Assembly (NCBI GenBank): GCA_018396995.1
Contig: JAGTQB010000006.1
Span: forward strand, 1-64,000
DNA length: 64,000 bases
Direction: 5' to 3'
DNA from: Candidatus Bathyarchaeota archaeon
GTDB lineage: Archaea > Thermoproteota > Bathyarchaeia > Bathyarchaeales > DTEX01
The position numbers were made by a program, and so were the translations under genes. The notes under the pieces were generated by a model. That model saw only the letters and a list, made by a program, of their open reading frames with translations, had not been told where the DNA came from and did no database searches. Positions 37,318 to 45,712 of the stretch are shown piece by piece. How positions within the stretch are numbered: position 1 is the stretch's first letter; each line of letters starts with the position of its first letter.

Positions 37318-37535
37318 TCATCTCTTCCCTCCTCCTTTCATGGGAGGGCTTTCGCCGTGAACGGTTGAAGCCGGCACATTTATCTGGATTCTTTGGAGGA
37401 GGTTCTTCACGGCTACTATATCTCTGTCCTCCTCCAGTCCGCATCTTGGGCACTTCATCAGCCTATACCCGCTTGGGCTTAGCCTGCCCCGAAAATTCTC
37501 GCAACCTCACCAGTAGTATAGAGCTTCTCAGGCAC
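37318..37535 (-). pseudogene. IS607-type transposon relic: tnpA start joined to tnpB zinc ribbon
   Basis: On the minus strand a GTG at 37535 opens VPEKLYTTGEVARIFG, the MerR-type helix-turn-helix start of an IS607-family serine recombinase. Within about 20 codons the sequence changes to the TnpB C-terminus in another frame: residues read GCENFRGRLSPSGYRL then MKCPRCGLEEDRD, i.e. the second CxxC of the zinc ribbon and the RD of the RuvC motif, ending KGGGKR and a stop at 37318. The whole body of both genes is gone. This is a deletion derivative that keeps only element ends. Confidence 0.75.
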
Positions 37536-37639
37536 AAGGTTACCAAAGCATATGCAAGTTAATAAACTTATGTTAGATAGAAACTGTTTATTAGCCCCAG
37601 AAAAATCAGTTGTCATGAGGGATTAAGGGTAAATTCGTT

Positions 37640-37681
37640 CCTAAAAACTATTATATTTTTATATAATCTAGAATTTTTAGG
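37640..37681. repeat. 42-bp AT-rich imperfect palindrome
   Basis: Outer arms CCTAAAAA / TTTTTAGG enclose a perfect 7-bp stem ATTATAT / ATATAAT with a TTTT loop, with two and six unpaired bases between the arms on the two sides. It lies between the transposon relic and valS. It could be a cruciform-forming operator or terminator, or belong to the valS promoter region since it contains TATA-like sequence. Confidence 0.6.
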
Positions 37682-37818
37682 AATTATATGCGGAGCTAAG
37701 TTTGGGGGAAGGGGCTTGCATCAGCGCCAAGTACATTAGTTTCATCACATACTAGAAAAGGGTTTACTGAGATAAAATGCTTAAAACTATGTTCCAATTT
37801 CGATGGGTGGTAATGTTT

Positions 37819-40278
37819 ATGGAGGGGGAAACTCTAGTTTTTGAGCCTAAGATAAGGGAGAAGACTTGGGATCCATCTAAGGAAATTATTCTCTTTAAGA
37901 AGTGGCAGGAAGAGGGTATATACAGATTTGACGAAAAATCGCCGAAAGAGGTTTTCAGCATCGATACGCCTCCACCATACGTTAATACGCCAATTCATAT
38001 AGGACAAGCATACACCTACGTCTGGATGGATATCTTCGCGCGGTATAAACGCATGATGGGATACAATGTGCTCTTCCCAATTGGTTTAGACAAGAATGGG
38101 TTGCCAGTAGAGGTTCAAGCTGAGAAAACGTTTGGCATAACTATGCACGAGACTCCGAGAGAAATATTCATAGAGAAGTGTAGGCAGCTGCTAAAGGAGA
38201 GCGGCGATATATCCCTAGAAATATTCAAGCGACTTGGCTTAAGCTGCAACTCATGGGAGCTCGAATACAAGGTTGGTGGGAGATATGAGACCGATGATCC
38301 AGAGTATAGGCGCCTAACGCAGGAGACGTTCATAGAGCTCTGGAGGAGGGGCTTAATATATGAGGATGAGAAGGTAACAAACTATTGTCCAGTTTGCCGC
38401 ACAACAATATCTGACGCCGAAGTCGAATATGAGGAGGAAGAGACGCTCCTAAATTACATAAAGTTTAGGATCCAGGAGACGAGTGAGGAAATAGTTATAG
38501 CCACAACTAGACCAGAGCTTCTATGCGCATGCAGAATAATTCTATTTAATCCAAGGGATGAGCGCTACCAGCATCTTAATGGAAAGCATGCTATTGTCCC
38601 AATATATGGACACGCAGTCCCAATAATACCGCATCCATACGCCAAGCCAGAGTTCGGAACAGGTTTAGTTATGATCTGTAGCTTTGGAGATCACAGTGAC
38701 ATTAGGATATTAAGGGAGCTTGATATAGAGCCGATCTTCGTAATAGATGAGAAGGGTGAGATGAATGAAAGGGCTGGCAAGTACGCTGGTTTGAAGGTTG
38801 AGAAGGCTAGAATGCAGATAATAGAAGATTTAAAGGATCAAGGCCTCCTCGTTAAACAAGAGAAGATAATTCAGCGTAGACCGGTTTGCTGGAGGTCAAA
38901 GAATCCAATAGAGTTCATTCCTATGAAAGAGCTTTACTTAAAGCAGGTTGAGTTTAAGGAGGAGATGTTTAAGCTCGCTGATAAAATGCTGTTCTTCTCC
39001 CCAGAAAGCAAGCAGATACTAGTAGATTGGATTAACTCGCTTGATATCGACTGGGTTATATCGAGACGGAGATACTATGGAACAGAGATACCGCTCTGGT
39101 ATTGTAAGTCATGTGGCTATATCTATGTGCCAGAGCCTGGAAGATATTATCAGCCATGGAGGGAGAAACCACCAATAGACAAGTGTCCAAAGTGCGGTGG
39201 AACGGAGTTTAGGGGTGAGGAGAGAACATTTGATACATGGTTTGATTCAGCCACATCAGAAATCTACATACTTGGTTACCTATGGAATAAAGAGTTCTTC
39301 CAGAAGAACTTCCCATGCTCCCTAAGACCGCAGGGAAAGGAAATAGTTAGAAACTGGTTATACTTCACAATCCTAAAGTCATTTCTGCTCTTTGGTAGGG
39401 AACCCTTCAAGAACGTTTGGATACATATGCACGTCGTCGACGAGCATGGCAGAAAGATGAGTAAAAGCGCTGGGAATGTTATTGACCCACAAGATGTTAT
39501 AAAGCTCTTTGGCAGCGAGGCCTTTAGGATATGGTCCGCCTTAGAGGGTAATATAACTAGAGGCGACATCAGATGTTCTTTTGAGAGAATAAGGGGAACA
39601 TCGAAGTTCCTAACAAAGCTGTGGAATATAGCCCGTTTTATATCATCGTTCCCCCAAGTAAGCAGTGACTTCGAGCTGGCGCCGCTAGACAAGATGATAC
39701 TCGCAAAGCTGAATGATGTTATAATAGAATGCCGCAAAGGATATGAGGAATTCAACGCCAACCACGCAGCCACAGCAATAAGGCTCTTCACGTGGAATAT
39801 TTTTGCAGACCATTATATTGAGGCTGTGAAGTCGAGAGCATATAATAAAGACAAAATATTTGATGTTAAGCTCCAGCGGGGTGCGTGGTATACGCTACAT
39901 GAATGCCTTAAGACCATACTCAAGCTACTCGCGCCAATATGTCCATTCATAACAGAGACAATATGGCTCGAACTATATTCTAAGGAGAGCATACATCTTC
40001 AGCGTTTCCCAGAAGAGAGGGTGGAGTGGAGGGACCCCATAGTCAGCTTATTGCCAAAGTTTATGGAGTTTAATAATGCTATATGGCAATACAAGAAGGG
40101 ACATAAGATTGCATTGAACCAGGAGCTTGACGCCGTGGTTTATGCGCCAAAGGAGCTAGAGCCTTTCGGAGAAGATTTAAGGGCAATGCATGGAATAAAG
40201 ACGATCATCTTTGGCAAGCCTAAGAGAGAAGACGTTGAGAAAATCTCCGAAGACATTTACGTTAGCCGAAGAAGCTAG
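37819..40278 (+). CDS. valS: valyl-tRNA synthetase
   Basis: The class I synthetase has the N-terminal signature HIGQ (residues 60-63) in place of HIGH, the CP1 editing segment TTRPELLCACRI with KPEFGTGLVMICSFGDHSD, zinc-binding CPVC and CPKC pairs, and KMSKS in RKMSKSAGN. Editing-site sequence and length (819 residues) favour ValRS over IleRS. I choose ATG 37819, eight or so bases after a GGTGGT site; the frame is open to 37777. It charges tRNA-Val. Its 3' end overlaps the convergent MBL gene by 17 bp. Confidence 0.9.
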   Translation: MEGETLVFEPKIREKTWDPSKEIILFKKWQEEGIYRFDEKSPKEVFSIDTPPPYVNTPIHIGQAYTYVWMDIFARYKRMMGYNVLFPIGLDKNGLPVEVQAEKTFGITMHETPREIFIEKCRQLLKESGDISLEIFKRLGLSCNSWELEYKVGGRYETDDPEYRRLTQETFIELWRRGLIYEDEKVTNYCPVCRTTISDAEVEYEEEETLLNYIKFRIQETSEEIVIATTRPELLCACRIILFNPRDERYQHLNGKHAIVPIYGHAVPIIPHPYAKPEFGTGLVMICSFGDHSDIRILRELDIEPIFVIDEKGEMNERAGKYAGLKVEKARMQIIEDLKDQGLLVKQEKIIQRRPVCWRSKNPIEFIPMKELYLKQVEFKEEMFKLADKMLFFSPESKQILVDWINSLDIDWVISRRRYYGTEIPLWYCKSCGYIYVPEPGRYYQPWREKPPIDKCPKCGGTEFRGEERTFDTWFDSATSEIYILGYLWNKEFFQKNFPCSLRPQGKEIVRNWLYFTILKSFLLFGREPFKNVWIHMHVVDEHGRKMSKSAGNVIDPQDVIKLFGSEAFRIWSALEGNITRGDIRCSFERIRGTSKFLTKLWNIARFISSFPQVSSDFELAPLDKMILAKLNDVIIECRKGYEEFNANHAATAIRLFTWNIFADHYIEAVKSRAYNKDKIFDVKLQRGAWYTLHECLKTILKLLAPICPFITETIWLELYSKESIHLQRFPEERVEWRDPIVSLLPKFMEFNNAIWQYKKGHKIALNQELDAVVYAPKELEPFGEDLRAMHGIKTIIFGKPKREDVEKISEDIYVSRRS

Positions 40279-41107
40279 TTAAGTCCCTGCCCTTGCCAAC
40301 CCTCCTGCCTACAATTATCTCCTTACTCAAAAGAACCCGCATTCCATCAAACGCAGCTTTAGTCGGCACACCAGTCTTCTTCTCTATTAACTCCGCCTCC
40401 CTCTCCGGCCCCTTATAAATCATCTGCATCCCGAAGTGCGTTATGATAGCCATTTCTGGCCGCACCTCCTCAATAATCTTTATGGCGTCATCAGTGGTCA
40501 TATGGCCCTCCCACGGTTGGCCAGAAGGTCTTAAAACTGAGAGTATTATCAGCCTTAGCCCACTATAGAAATTTGATGCACCGCTGAAGTATTCTGAATC
40601 GGGCATGTATGCAAAGCTACCGAAGTCTTTAACGTTAAAGCGGAAGCCAACAGTATCTGGATCTGAGTGAACCGCTCTACAAACAGAGACCTCCAGTCCA
40701 TCAACCTCGAACGATGAACCAACAGATGCCTCAATAACCTTCTCTGGCATGGCCTGATGATACTTTGATATAGAGCTCTCACATATATCATTACCTCTTA
40801 AAACGCTTTTGGAGGCAACTAGGATACCTCGCTTCCTCACCGTCCCCTCGCTCATGGCCTCTATTAGGGGCTCGGCGTCGTTAGCATGGTCTATATGAGA
40901 ATGTGAGACAAATATGGCTCTAATCTTCTGCGGGTCTAAACCCATCTCAAGCGAATATATCAGGGCGCCTGGGCCGGGATCAATATGAATGTTAACTTTA
41001 TCCTGCTCAGAAATCAGCCTTATTCCTCCAGTCCTCCTCTTCTGAGTTATCGTTGCAAAGCGCCCACCGCCAGTTCCAAGGAAAATTAGCTCTAGCATAT
41101 CCTTCAC
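40262..41107 (-). CDS. MBL-fold metallohydrolase
   Basis: This 281-residue protein has the metallo-beta-lactamase HSHIDHAND motif (HxHxDH) near residue 70, the N-terminal ELIFLGTGGGR strand, a later Asp in YMPDSEYF and a C-terminal THFGMQM. It is a predicted zinc hydrolase of the RNase Z-like or general beta-lactamase superfamily, but no exosite or tRNA-binding arm is seen. Its 3' end overlaps valS convergently, so the transcripts would be antisense over 17 bp. Confidence 0.85.
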   Translation of the reverse strand: MKDMLELIFLGTGGGRFATITQKRRTGGIRLISEQDKVNIHIDPGPGALIYSLEMGLDPQKIRAIFVSHSHIDHANDAEPLIEAMSEGTVRKRGILVASKSVLRGNDICESSISKYHQAMPEKVIEASVGSSFEVDGLEVSVCRAVHSDPDTVGFRFNVKDFGSFAYMPDSEYFSGASNFYSGLRLIILSVLRPSGQPWEGHMTTDDAIKIIEEVRPEMAIITHFGMQMIYKGPEREAELIEKKTGVPTKAAFDGMRVLLSKEIIVGRRVGKGRDLTSFFG

Positions 41108-41222
41108 AAGTCCTCAACAACACTATATTTAATAAAGAGCAAATTATGGAAATAAAGATTAATCTCCAGTAGACCTGAGAAACTTATAGGGAGAAGATCT
41201 TTTAAAAAGGGCGGTATGCTAA

Positions 41223-41897
41223 GTGAGACTCGTCATAAGGGTTGGAGGGTCGGTTATAGCCTCCCCGCCAAACCCAGACTTAATGCTTAGGTATGCGGAG
41301 TTAATTAAGGAGTTGAGGGGGAGGGGACATGAAGTCGCCGTTGTGGTTGGCGGAGGGGGGCTTGCTAGAGAATTCATTGAGCTGGCACGCTCCTTAGGGC
41401 TATCTGAGCAGGAGCAAGATGAATTGGCTATATCAATATCAAGGGTCTTTGCCCAAGCCCTTTCAATGAAGATCGGCGGATATCAATGGAGGAAGGTTCC
41501 GACGACCATTGAGGAGGCGGCTAAAATATTGAGGGATAGAGGGATTGTTATTATGGGAGGCATCAGACCCGGCATGACAACCGACACCGTAGCTGCATTA
41601 ATGGCCTCAGAGATAGGAGCCGACTTAATTGTTAAGGCGACTGATCAAGAAGGGATTTATACAAAGGACCCAAGAAAATATTCAGATGCAAGAAAACTTG
41701 ATGAAATCAGCTTCAATGACTTGGAGAAAATATTGGCTGAGGATAGACATAGGGCTGGAATACATCAGATAATTGACCCTGAGGCAACCCGCATATTGAG
41801 GGAGAAGCGTATTAAAACCATTGTAGTTAATGGCTTTAACCCGGAGAATATCCTCCTAGCGATAAGTGGAGTAAGAATTGGTACAATAATCCAATAA
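41223..41897 (+). CDS. pyrH: uridylate kinase
   Basis: The 224-residue protein belongs to the amino acid kinase family. It shows RVGGSVIA at the N-terminus, VVVGGGGLAREFIELAR, a GGIRPGMTTDTVAAL substrate loop and KATDQEGIYTKDPR. Length and start correspond to archaeal UMP kinase, which makes UDP for pyrimidine nucleotides. The start is GTG. It has its own divergent promoter region from the MBL gene. Confidence 0.95.
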   Translation: MRLVIRVGGSVIASPPNPDLMLRYAELIKELRGRGHEVAVVVGGGGLAREFIELARSLGLSEQEQDELAISISRVFAQALSMKIGGYQWRKVPTTIEEAAKILRDRGIVIMGGIRPGMTTDTVAALMASEIGADLIVKATDQEGIYTKDPRKYSDARKLDEISFNDLEKILAEDRHRAGIHQIIDPEATRILREKRIKTIVVNGFNPENILLAISGVRIGTIIQ

Positions 41898-41956
41898 AAT
41901 TTTATTTTTGAGGAAATTAGATCCTGAAGATTACTTGCTCTCAATTTAATTATCGT

Positions 41957-42217
41957 CTATCTACTAACGACCTCGGCTTCAGCAAACTTTCTTCCTATCC
42001 TAGTTATTCTAACCCTCACGCGGTCTCCAGGTTTCACGTTGGGTATAAATGTCACCAGACCCTGTATTCTGGCTACACCATCTCCCCTTTTACTGACCTC
42101 GCGAACTTCAACATCATACTCTTTCCCCAGCTCAACGGGCTTCGGTGGGAATCGTTTACCACGTCCCCTCTGGAATCTCCTTACCGCGCCTTCTCCACCT
42201 CTCCTTTCATTCTCCAT
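41957..42217 (-). CDS. TRAM-domain RNA-binding protein
   Basis: The predicted 86-residue protein has a TRAM fold: VELGKEYDVEVREVSKRGDGVARI, FIPNVKPGDRVRVRITRI and FAEAEVV. The N-terminal RRFQRGRGKRFPP is basic. I choose ATG 42217 because GGAGGTGA lies just upstream of it and overlaps the other possible ATG at 42235. Single TRAM proteins are abundant in archaea and bind RNA, acting as cold-adaptation or RNA chaperone proteins. It follows the OB-fold gene closely. Confidence 0.9.
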   Translation of the reverse strand: MENERRGGEGAVRRFQRGRGKRFPPKPVELGKEYDVEVREVSKRGDGVARIQGLVTFIPNVKPGDRVRVRITRIGRKFAEAEVVSR

Positions 42218-42243
42218 AGCATTTCTCACCTCCATACACGTTA

Positions 42244-42546
42244 TTATTTTCCACGATACAGGACTGTTAACTTACCAAACCTACCGACATTAAGCTGCTT
42301 CTCTCCCCTAAAGGATCTTACGAAGCCATTCTCAATCTTTATTGTATCATTAACGTTTACACGTTCAATTTGCTCATTCCATAAAGACAATTTTATGGTT
42401 CCAGTTTCATCGCCTATAATTGCATCAGCAACCCTATAAGCGCGCCCATCAAATCTTGAGACCACCTCACGTGGCTCAGAAATTTCTAAGACTCTTGCAA
42501 CCAGATTTACACCACGCATTCCATCCTTCAGATCACCAATTTTCAA
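42244..42546 (-). CDS. OB-fold single-strand binding protein (SOSS-B/RPA-like)
   Basis: This 100-residue OB-fold protein has the pattern LVARVLEISEPREV, FDGRAYRVADAIIGDETG, IKLSLWNEQIERV and IKIENGFVRSFRGEKQLNVG, like the SOSS complex subunit B and RPA small OB folds of archaea. It probably binds single-stranded DNA or RNA. The TTG start is supported by GGAGGTG eight bases upstream. It lies right upstream of the TRAM gene. Confidence 0.85.
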   Translation of the reverse strand: MKIGDLKDGMRGVNLVARVLEISEPREVVSRFDGRAYRVADAIIGDETGTIKLSLWNEQIERVNVNDTIKIENGFVRSFRGEKQLNVGRFGKLTVLYRGK

Positions 42547-42885
42547 TCACAAAACACCTCCCCTCAACACATTTCTCCGCGATCCAGGAATAGGAAACAT
42601 TTAACGATAGAGAACCATAGAGCAGTAATGAAGAATAGTATTGTAGCTTAGGCATCTCCACTGGAGAAATCATTAGGGCCACGGGAACTAATATTTTCGA
42701 AGGATTTAACATCGTCAGCATTTACTTTTCGTCCTGTATCGCGGAGCTAACACCAAAGCAGAAAGCCGAGAAGATTTCTTCCCGACTTAGCTGCCTTGAT
42801 GCTAGCGGTTAAAATAGAGTGATGATTCATAATATAAACTTTTCCATCATAAACTTTTGACGCTTCCCTTAAGCACTTTCAACGA
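42547..42885. other. 339-bp gap without a recognised gene
   Basis: The gap between the OB-fold gene and the HMGCS fusion gene holds no gene I would defend. A 62-codon open frame (42533-42721, minus) overlaps the OB-fold start and lacks a coding look. No tRNA shape or repeat stands out. It should contain the OB-TRAM promoter. Confidence 0.4.
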
Positions 42886-44394
42886 TTAAAGTCCTTCCTT
42901 AAACATTCTATACGTCGCGTAGTCTATATAGTGAATAAACTTGTTTTCAGCCTGATATTTAACCGTGAACTTCTGATAAGCTCTCTTATCCCTTATCTGA
43001 CTTGTTGTGACAAAGAGGTAAGCATCGCTTCCAGCGCCGGAGCCATAGCTGACAACCATTATCCTCTTATGGGGCTCAGCTTGATCCAATATTGCAGCAA
43101 AGCCTATCAACGATGAAGCGGAGTAAGTGTTGCCAAACTTTGTTACATATATTCCTGGAAGATATTGCTCTGGCTTAAAGCCCAGCGTGGCAGCAGCCTT
43201 AGCTGGAAACATTGGATTAGGTTGGTGGCAAACAAAATAATCTATGTCACTCGGCTTCAAATTCATCCTTTCCATAAGTTTTCTGCCGGCCTTAATAATA
43301 TGTTTAAAGTAAGCTGGCTCTCCAGTGAAGCGCCCTCCATGGCGCGGATATGGTTCCAGGTCTCTTCTCCAGAAGTCTGGCGTATCAGATGTGCAGGAGC
43401 ACCATCCCTCAACTTCAGCAATGACATCCTTCTTACCAAATATGAAGGCTACTCCCCCATAACCAACAAAATAGTCAAGCTCCCCACCAGGCTCGCATCT
43501 AGGTGCTGCCTGAGCATTATCAGCGCCGATGACCATTACATATTCCATTGGGTCTCTTGGATAAAATGTTAGGGCCACGGCATCCTTAAACATGCTGGAG
43601 GCGGCTTTGCAGGCGAACTCCGTATCAACCGCGTCTACCATTTGCACTCCATCAGCGCCATCTTCACCAAGCTTTAGAACTTGTGCAACTTTAGAGGCTA
43701 TTGGGTTAACGGCATAGGGATTAGACTCTGTGCCAACATAGACTTTGCCTATACGCCTGCTATCCACGCCTGAATGTATTAATGCAAGCTTACCAGCTTC
43801 AACAGCGGCTGTTATTGCATCCTCATCTATGAATGGGACCGAGCGCTCCATGCCCACCTCCTTAATCCTAAACCTCGAGACATATACGCCATAACCAACT
43901 ATCCCCGGGACGTCATACTCCTTATTTGGCTGCGATATTTCATAGCGCTGATAAGGATAATATTCATCAGCGAATGTAAAGGCCAAGGATATTGTGGGAA
44001 TTATATCGCTCCTGCCGACCGAACACCTACGCCTAAATCTTGGTACAACCTCCCTACCCTCAAACTCATCCAAGTTTACTTCTCCATCACCAATGATTAC
44101 GTCAGTTATTCTTCCAGGAACCCTCACCTTCCCATTATGGAAGGACACTATTCCATGTATGAAGGGAGCTAGCTTCATGAACCTGTTTGTAGGCTCCCGA
44201 ATGACGGTACATGTCTCAAGCACACCCTTCTCGTAAAATAGATCTATTTCCTCCATCCTTCCCAAACTTTTTCTGCCGCATTTTCCGCAGTACCTCTTTG
44301 GCTTGAAGTATTCGTTTCCACAGAGGGGGCATCTGCTACCTTTAAGCCTATCACCTATATATGCAACCCTTCTCTCCATCGGCTCGCTACTCAC
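42886..44394 (-). CDS. DUF35 (zinc ribbon-OB) domain fused to HMG-CoA synthase
   Basis: The 502-residue protein has an N-terminal DUF35-like part (about residues 1-140) with CPLC (C22, C25) and CGKC (C36, C39) and an OB-like section. An HMG-CoA synthase part follows from ~164 (GIVGYGVYV) with nucleophile C262 in DTEFACKAA and the catalytic His in VCHQPN. In most archaea the two are separate proteins in a complex with thiolase. The product, HMG-CoA, enters the mevalonate route to isoprenoid lipids. The GTG start overlaps the thiolase stop by eight bases, so both are translationally coupled. Confidence 0.9.
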   Translation of the reverse strand: MSSEPMERRVAYIGDRLKGSRCPLCGNEYFKPKRYCGKCGRKSLGRMEEIDLFYEKGVLETCTVIREPTNRFMKLAPFIHGIVSFHNGKVRVPGRITDVIIGDGEVNLDEFEGREVVPRFRRRCSVGRSDIIPTISLAFTFADEYYPYQRYEISQPNKEYDVPGIVGYGVYVSRFRIKEVGMERSVPFIDEDAITAAVEAGKLALIHSGVDSRRIGKVYVGTESNPYAVNPIASKVAQVLKLGEDGADGVQMVDAVDTEFACKAASSMFKDAVALTFYPRDPMEYVMVIGADNAQAAPRCEPGGELDYFVGYGGVAFIFGKKDVIAEVEGWCSCTSDTPDFWRRDLEPYPRHGGRFTGEPAYFKHIIKAGRKLMERMNLKPSDIDYFVCHQPNPMFPAKAAATLGFKPEQYLPGIYVTKFGNTYSASSLIGFAAILDQAEPHKRIMVVSYGSGAGSDAYLFVTTSQIRDKRAYQKFTVKYQAENKFIHYIDYATYRMFKEGL

Positions 44395-45592
44395 GTTTCT
44401 CCCTCCCTAATATATGGATGTAAACCTTAGTTCCAAAACCTTCCATCTCCTGAACACAGCCGTAGAGTAGGTCTCCGTCAGGCTTCACCTGCCTTCTACC
44501 AGCCTCACCCCTAAGCTGCTTAACAACCTCAAATATTTGGGCTCCACCGGTCGCGCCAAGAGGATTTCCATCAGCCTTCAACCCACCATCTGTGTTTACA
44601 TAAACCTCTCTCCCATCAAGATCATAGTAACCCTTAAAGTCCTTAAAGTTCTCATAGAGCTTTGTCCACGCGGTTCCCTTCTCAATAAACCCAAGGTCCT
44701 CGAGGGAGGTCATCTCAAGTACGGTAGACTGGTCATAGACTTCCAGGAGCTTTATGTCATCTATACTTATTTTTGCCGCTTTCAAAGCCTTCTCCATAGC
44801 TATTCTGCTCGCAATGAAGCCAGCTCTGTAGGGTCTAGAGGAATAAGAAATGTAATCAGTAGCCATTTCTGAAGAGAGCACATATATTGGCTCACTAGTA
44901 TACTCTTTAGCCTTTCTTGGATTCGCTAATATTACAGCTGTTGCTCCATCAGATATTGGGGCGAAATCATATGTTCCAAGGGTTTTACGCTCCTCCCTCC
45001 TTGCCGCCAAAACCCTCTCGACATCGATCTCCCTTCTAAAGTGGGCGTACTCGTTCCATAGGGCATTACGATGATTTTTCACGGAGATGTGCGCTAAAGT
45101 TAGCATTAGCTTCTCACGGTCAGCCCCATTAACCTTATACTTTCTAATATATTCCCTAAGGAGGAGCTCGTGATGGGATTCTGGTGTACCACCAGAATAG
45201 TAGCTCCAGCGGTCCACGAATAACATGAGGTCATCTCTTATCTTACTTAGCCTATCAGTCATTTTTTCAATGCCGCCAATTAAAACAATATCGTATTTAC
45301 CAGCCTCTATGGCGTGGCAGGCGTTCATTAGCGCTGAGCTGAAGGATCTCATCCTCTCAATCGGTATATTCATCTCCAAGAGATGGGAGATAAAACCCTC
45401 CTCAAGACCCATTTTACTGGTGATCTGGAGTAAGTAGTCTGATATATAGCATGCCTCCAGATCCTTTCGCTCAATCCCGGCGGACTCTAAAGCCATTAAC
45501 CCCGCCTCATCAATTAGATCCTCGGGATCCGCCTCAAAATGTTCACCAAACCTAGTCCTGCCAATACCAATTATGGCTGGTGGACTGTTCAT
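44387..45592 (-). CDS. thiolase-like protein with altered active site
   Basis: This 401-residue thiolase-fold protein precedes the HMGCS fusion gene. Aligned by eye on the conserved VLIGGIEKMT segment, the position of the acyl-accepting Cys reads Met (M81, ERMRSFSSAL), and the GHPxGATG His reads Asn (N343, GNPLGATG). Nearby C92 does not align with the nucleophile. In related archaeal operons this gene encodes an active acetoacetyl-CoA thiolase. Here it may be inactive, structural, or chemically different. The N- and C-terminal halves are otherwise complete. Confidence 0.8.
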   Translation of the reverse strand: MNSPPAIIGIGRTRFGEHFEADPEDLIDEAGLMALESAGIERKDLEACYISDYLLQITSKMGLEEGFISHLLEMNIPIERMRSFSSALMNACHAIEAGKYDIVLIGGIEKMTDRLSKIRDDLMLFVDRWSYYSGGTPESHHELLLREYIRKYKVNGADREKLMLTLAHISVKNHRNALWNEYAHFRREIDVERVLAARREERKTLGTYDFAPISDGATAVILANPRKAKEYTSEPIYVLSSEMATDYISYSSRPYRAGFIASRIAMEKALKAAKISIDDIKLLEVYDQSTVLEMTSLEDLGFIEKGTAWTKLYENFKDFKGYYDLDGREVYVNTDGGLKADGNPLGATGGAQIFEVVKQLRGEAGRRQVKPDGDLLYGCVQEMEGFGTKVYIHILGREKRE

Positions 45593-45712
45593 AACAATTT
45601 CTCCAACACTCCCCTAATCGATTTTCAAAAGGGGGTTAAAAAAGCTTGCCTCTTTCCGGTCAGAAATTTTCTAATATATCGATTCAGGGCATATTATTTT
45701 TGGTGAACGTTT

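Larger units (their letters stand above)
37216..37776. other. 561-bp gap holding the IS607 relic and an AT-rich palindrome
   Basis: Between the NitrOD5-like gene and valS I see the transposon relic (37318-37535), a long AT-rich hairpin (37640-37681) and no other gene. The divergent promoters of the two flanking genes must lie here. Confidence 0.6.

Noticed and set aside
39276-39791. 171-residue open frame antisense to valS
   Set aside because: The valS frame carries synthetase motifs through this region; the antisense frame is a shadow.
42533-42721. 62-codon open frame in the gap upstream of the OB-fold gene
   Set aside because: It overlaps the start of the OB-fold gene and its composition is not coding-like.
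42741-42750. GCGGAGCTAA also found at 37690-37699
   Set aside because: Ten matching bases in 64 kb are not significant, and the surroundings do not align.
42822-42850. GTGATGA resembling box C of a C/D sRNA
   Set aside because: No box D (CTGA) at a sensible distance and no flanking stem.
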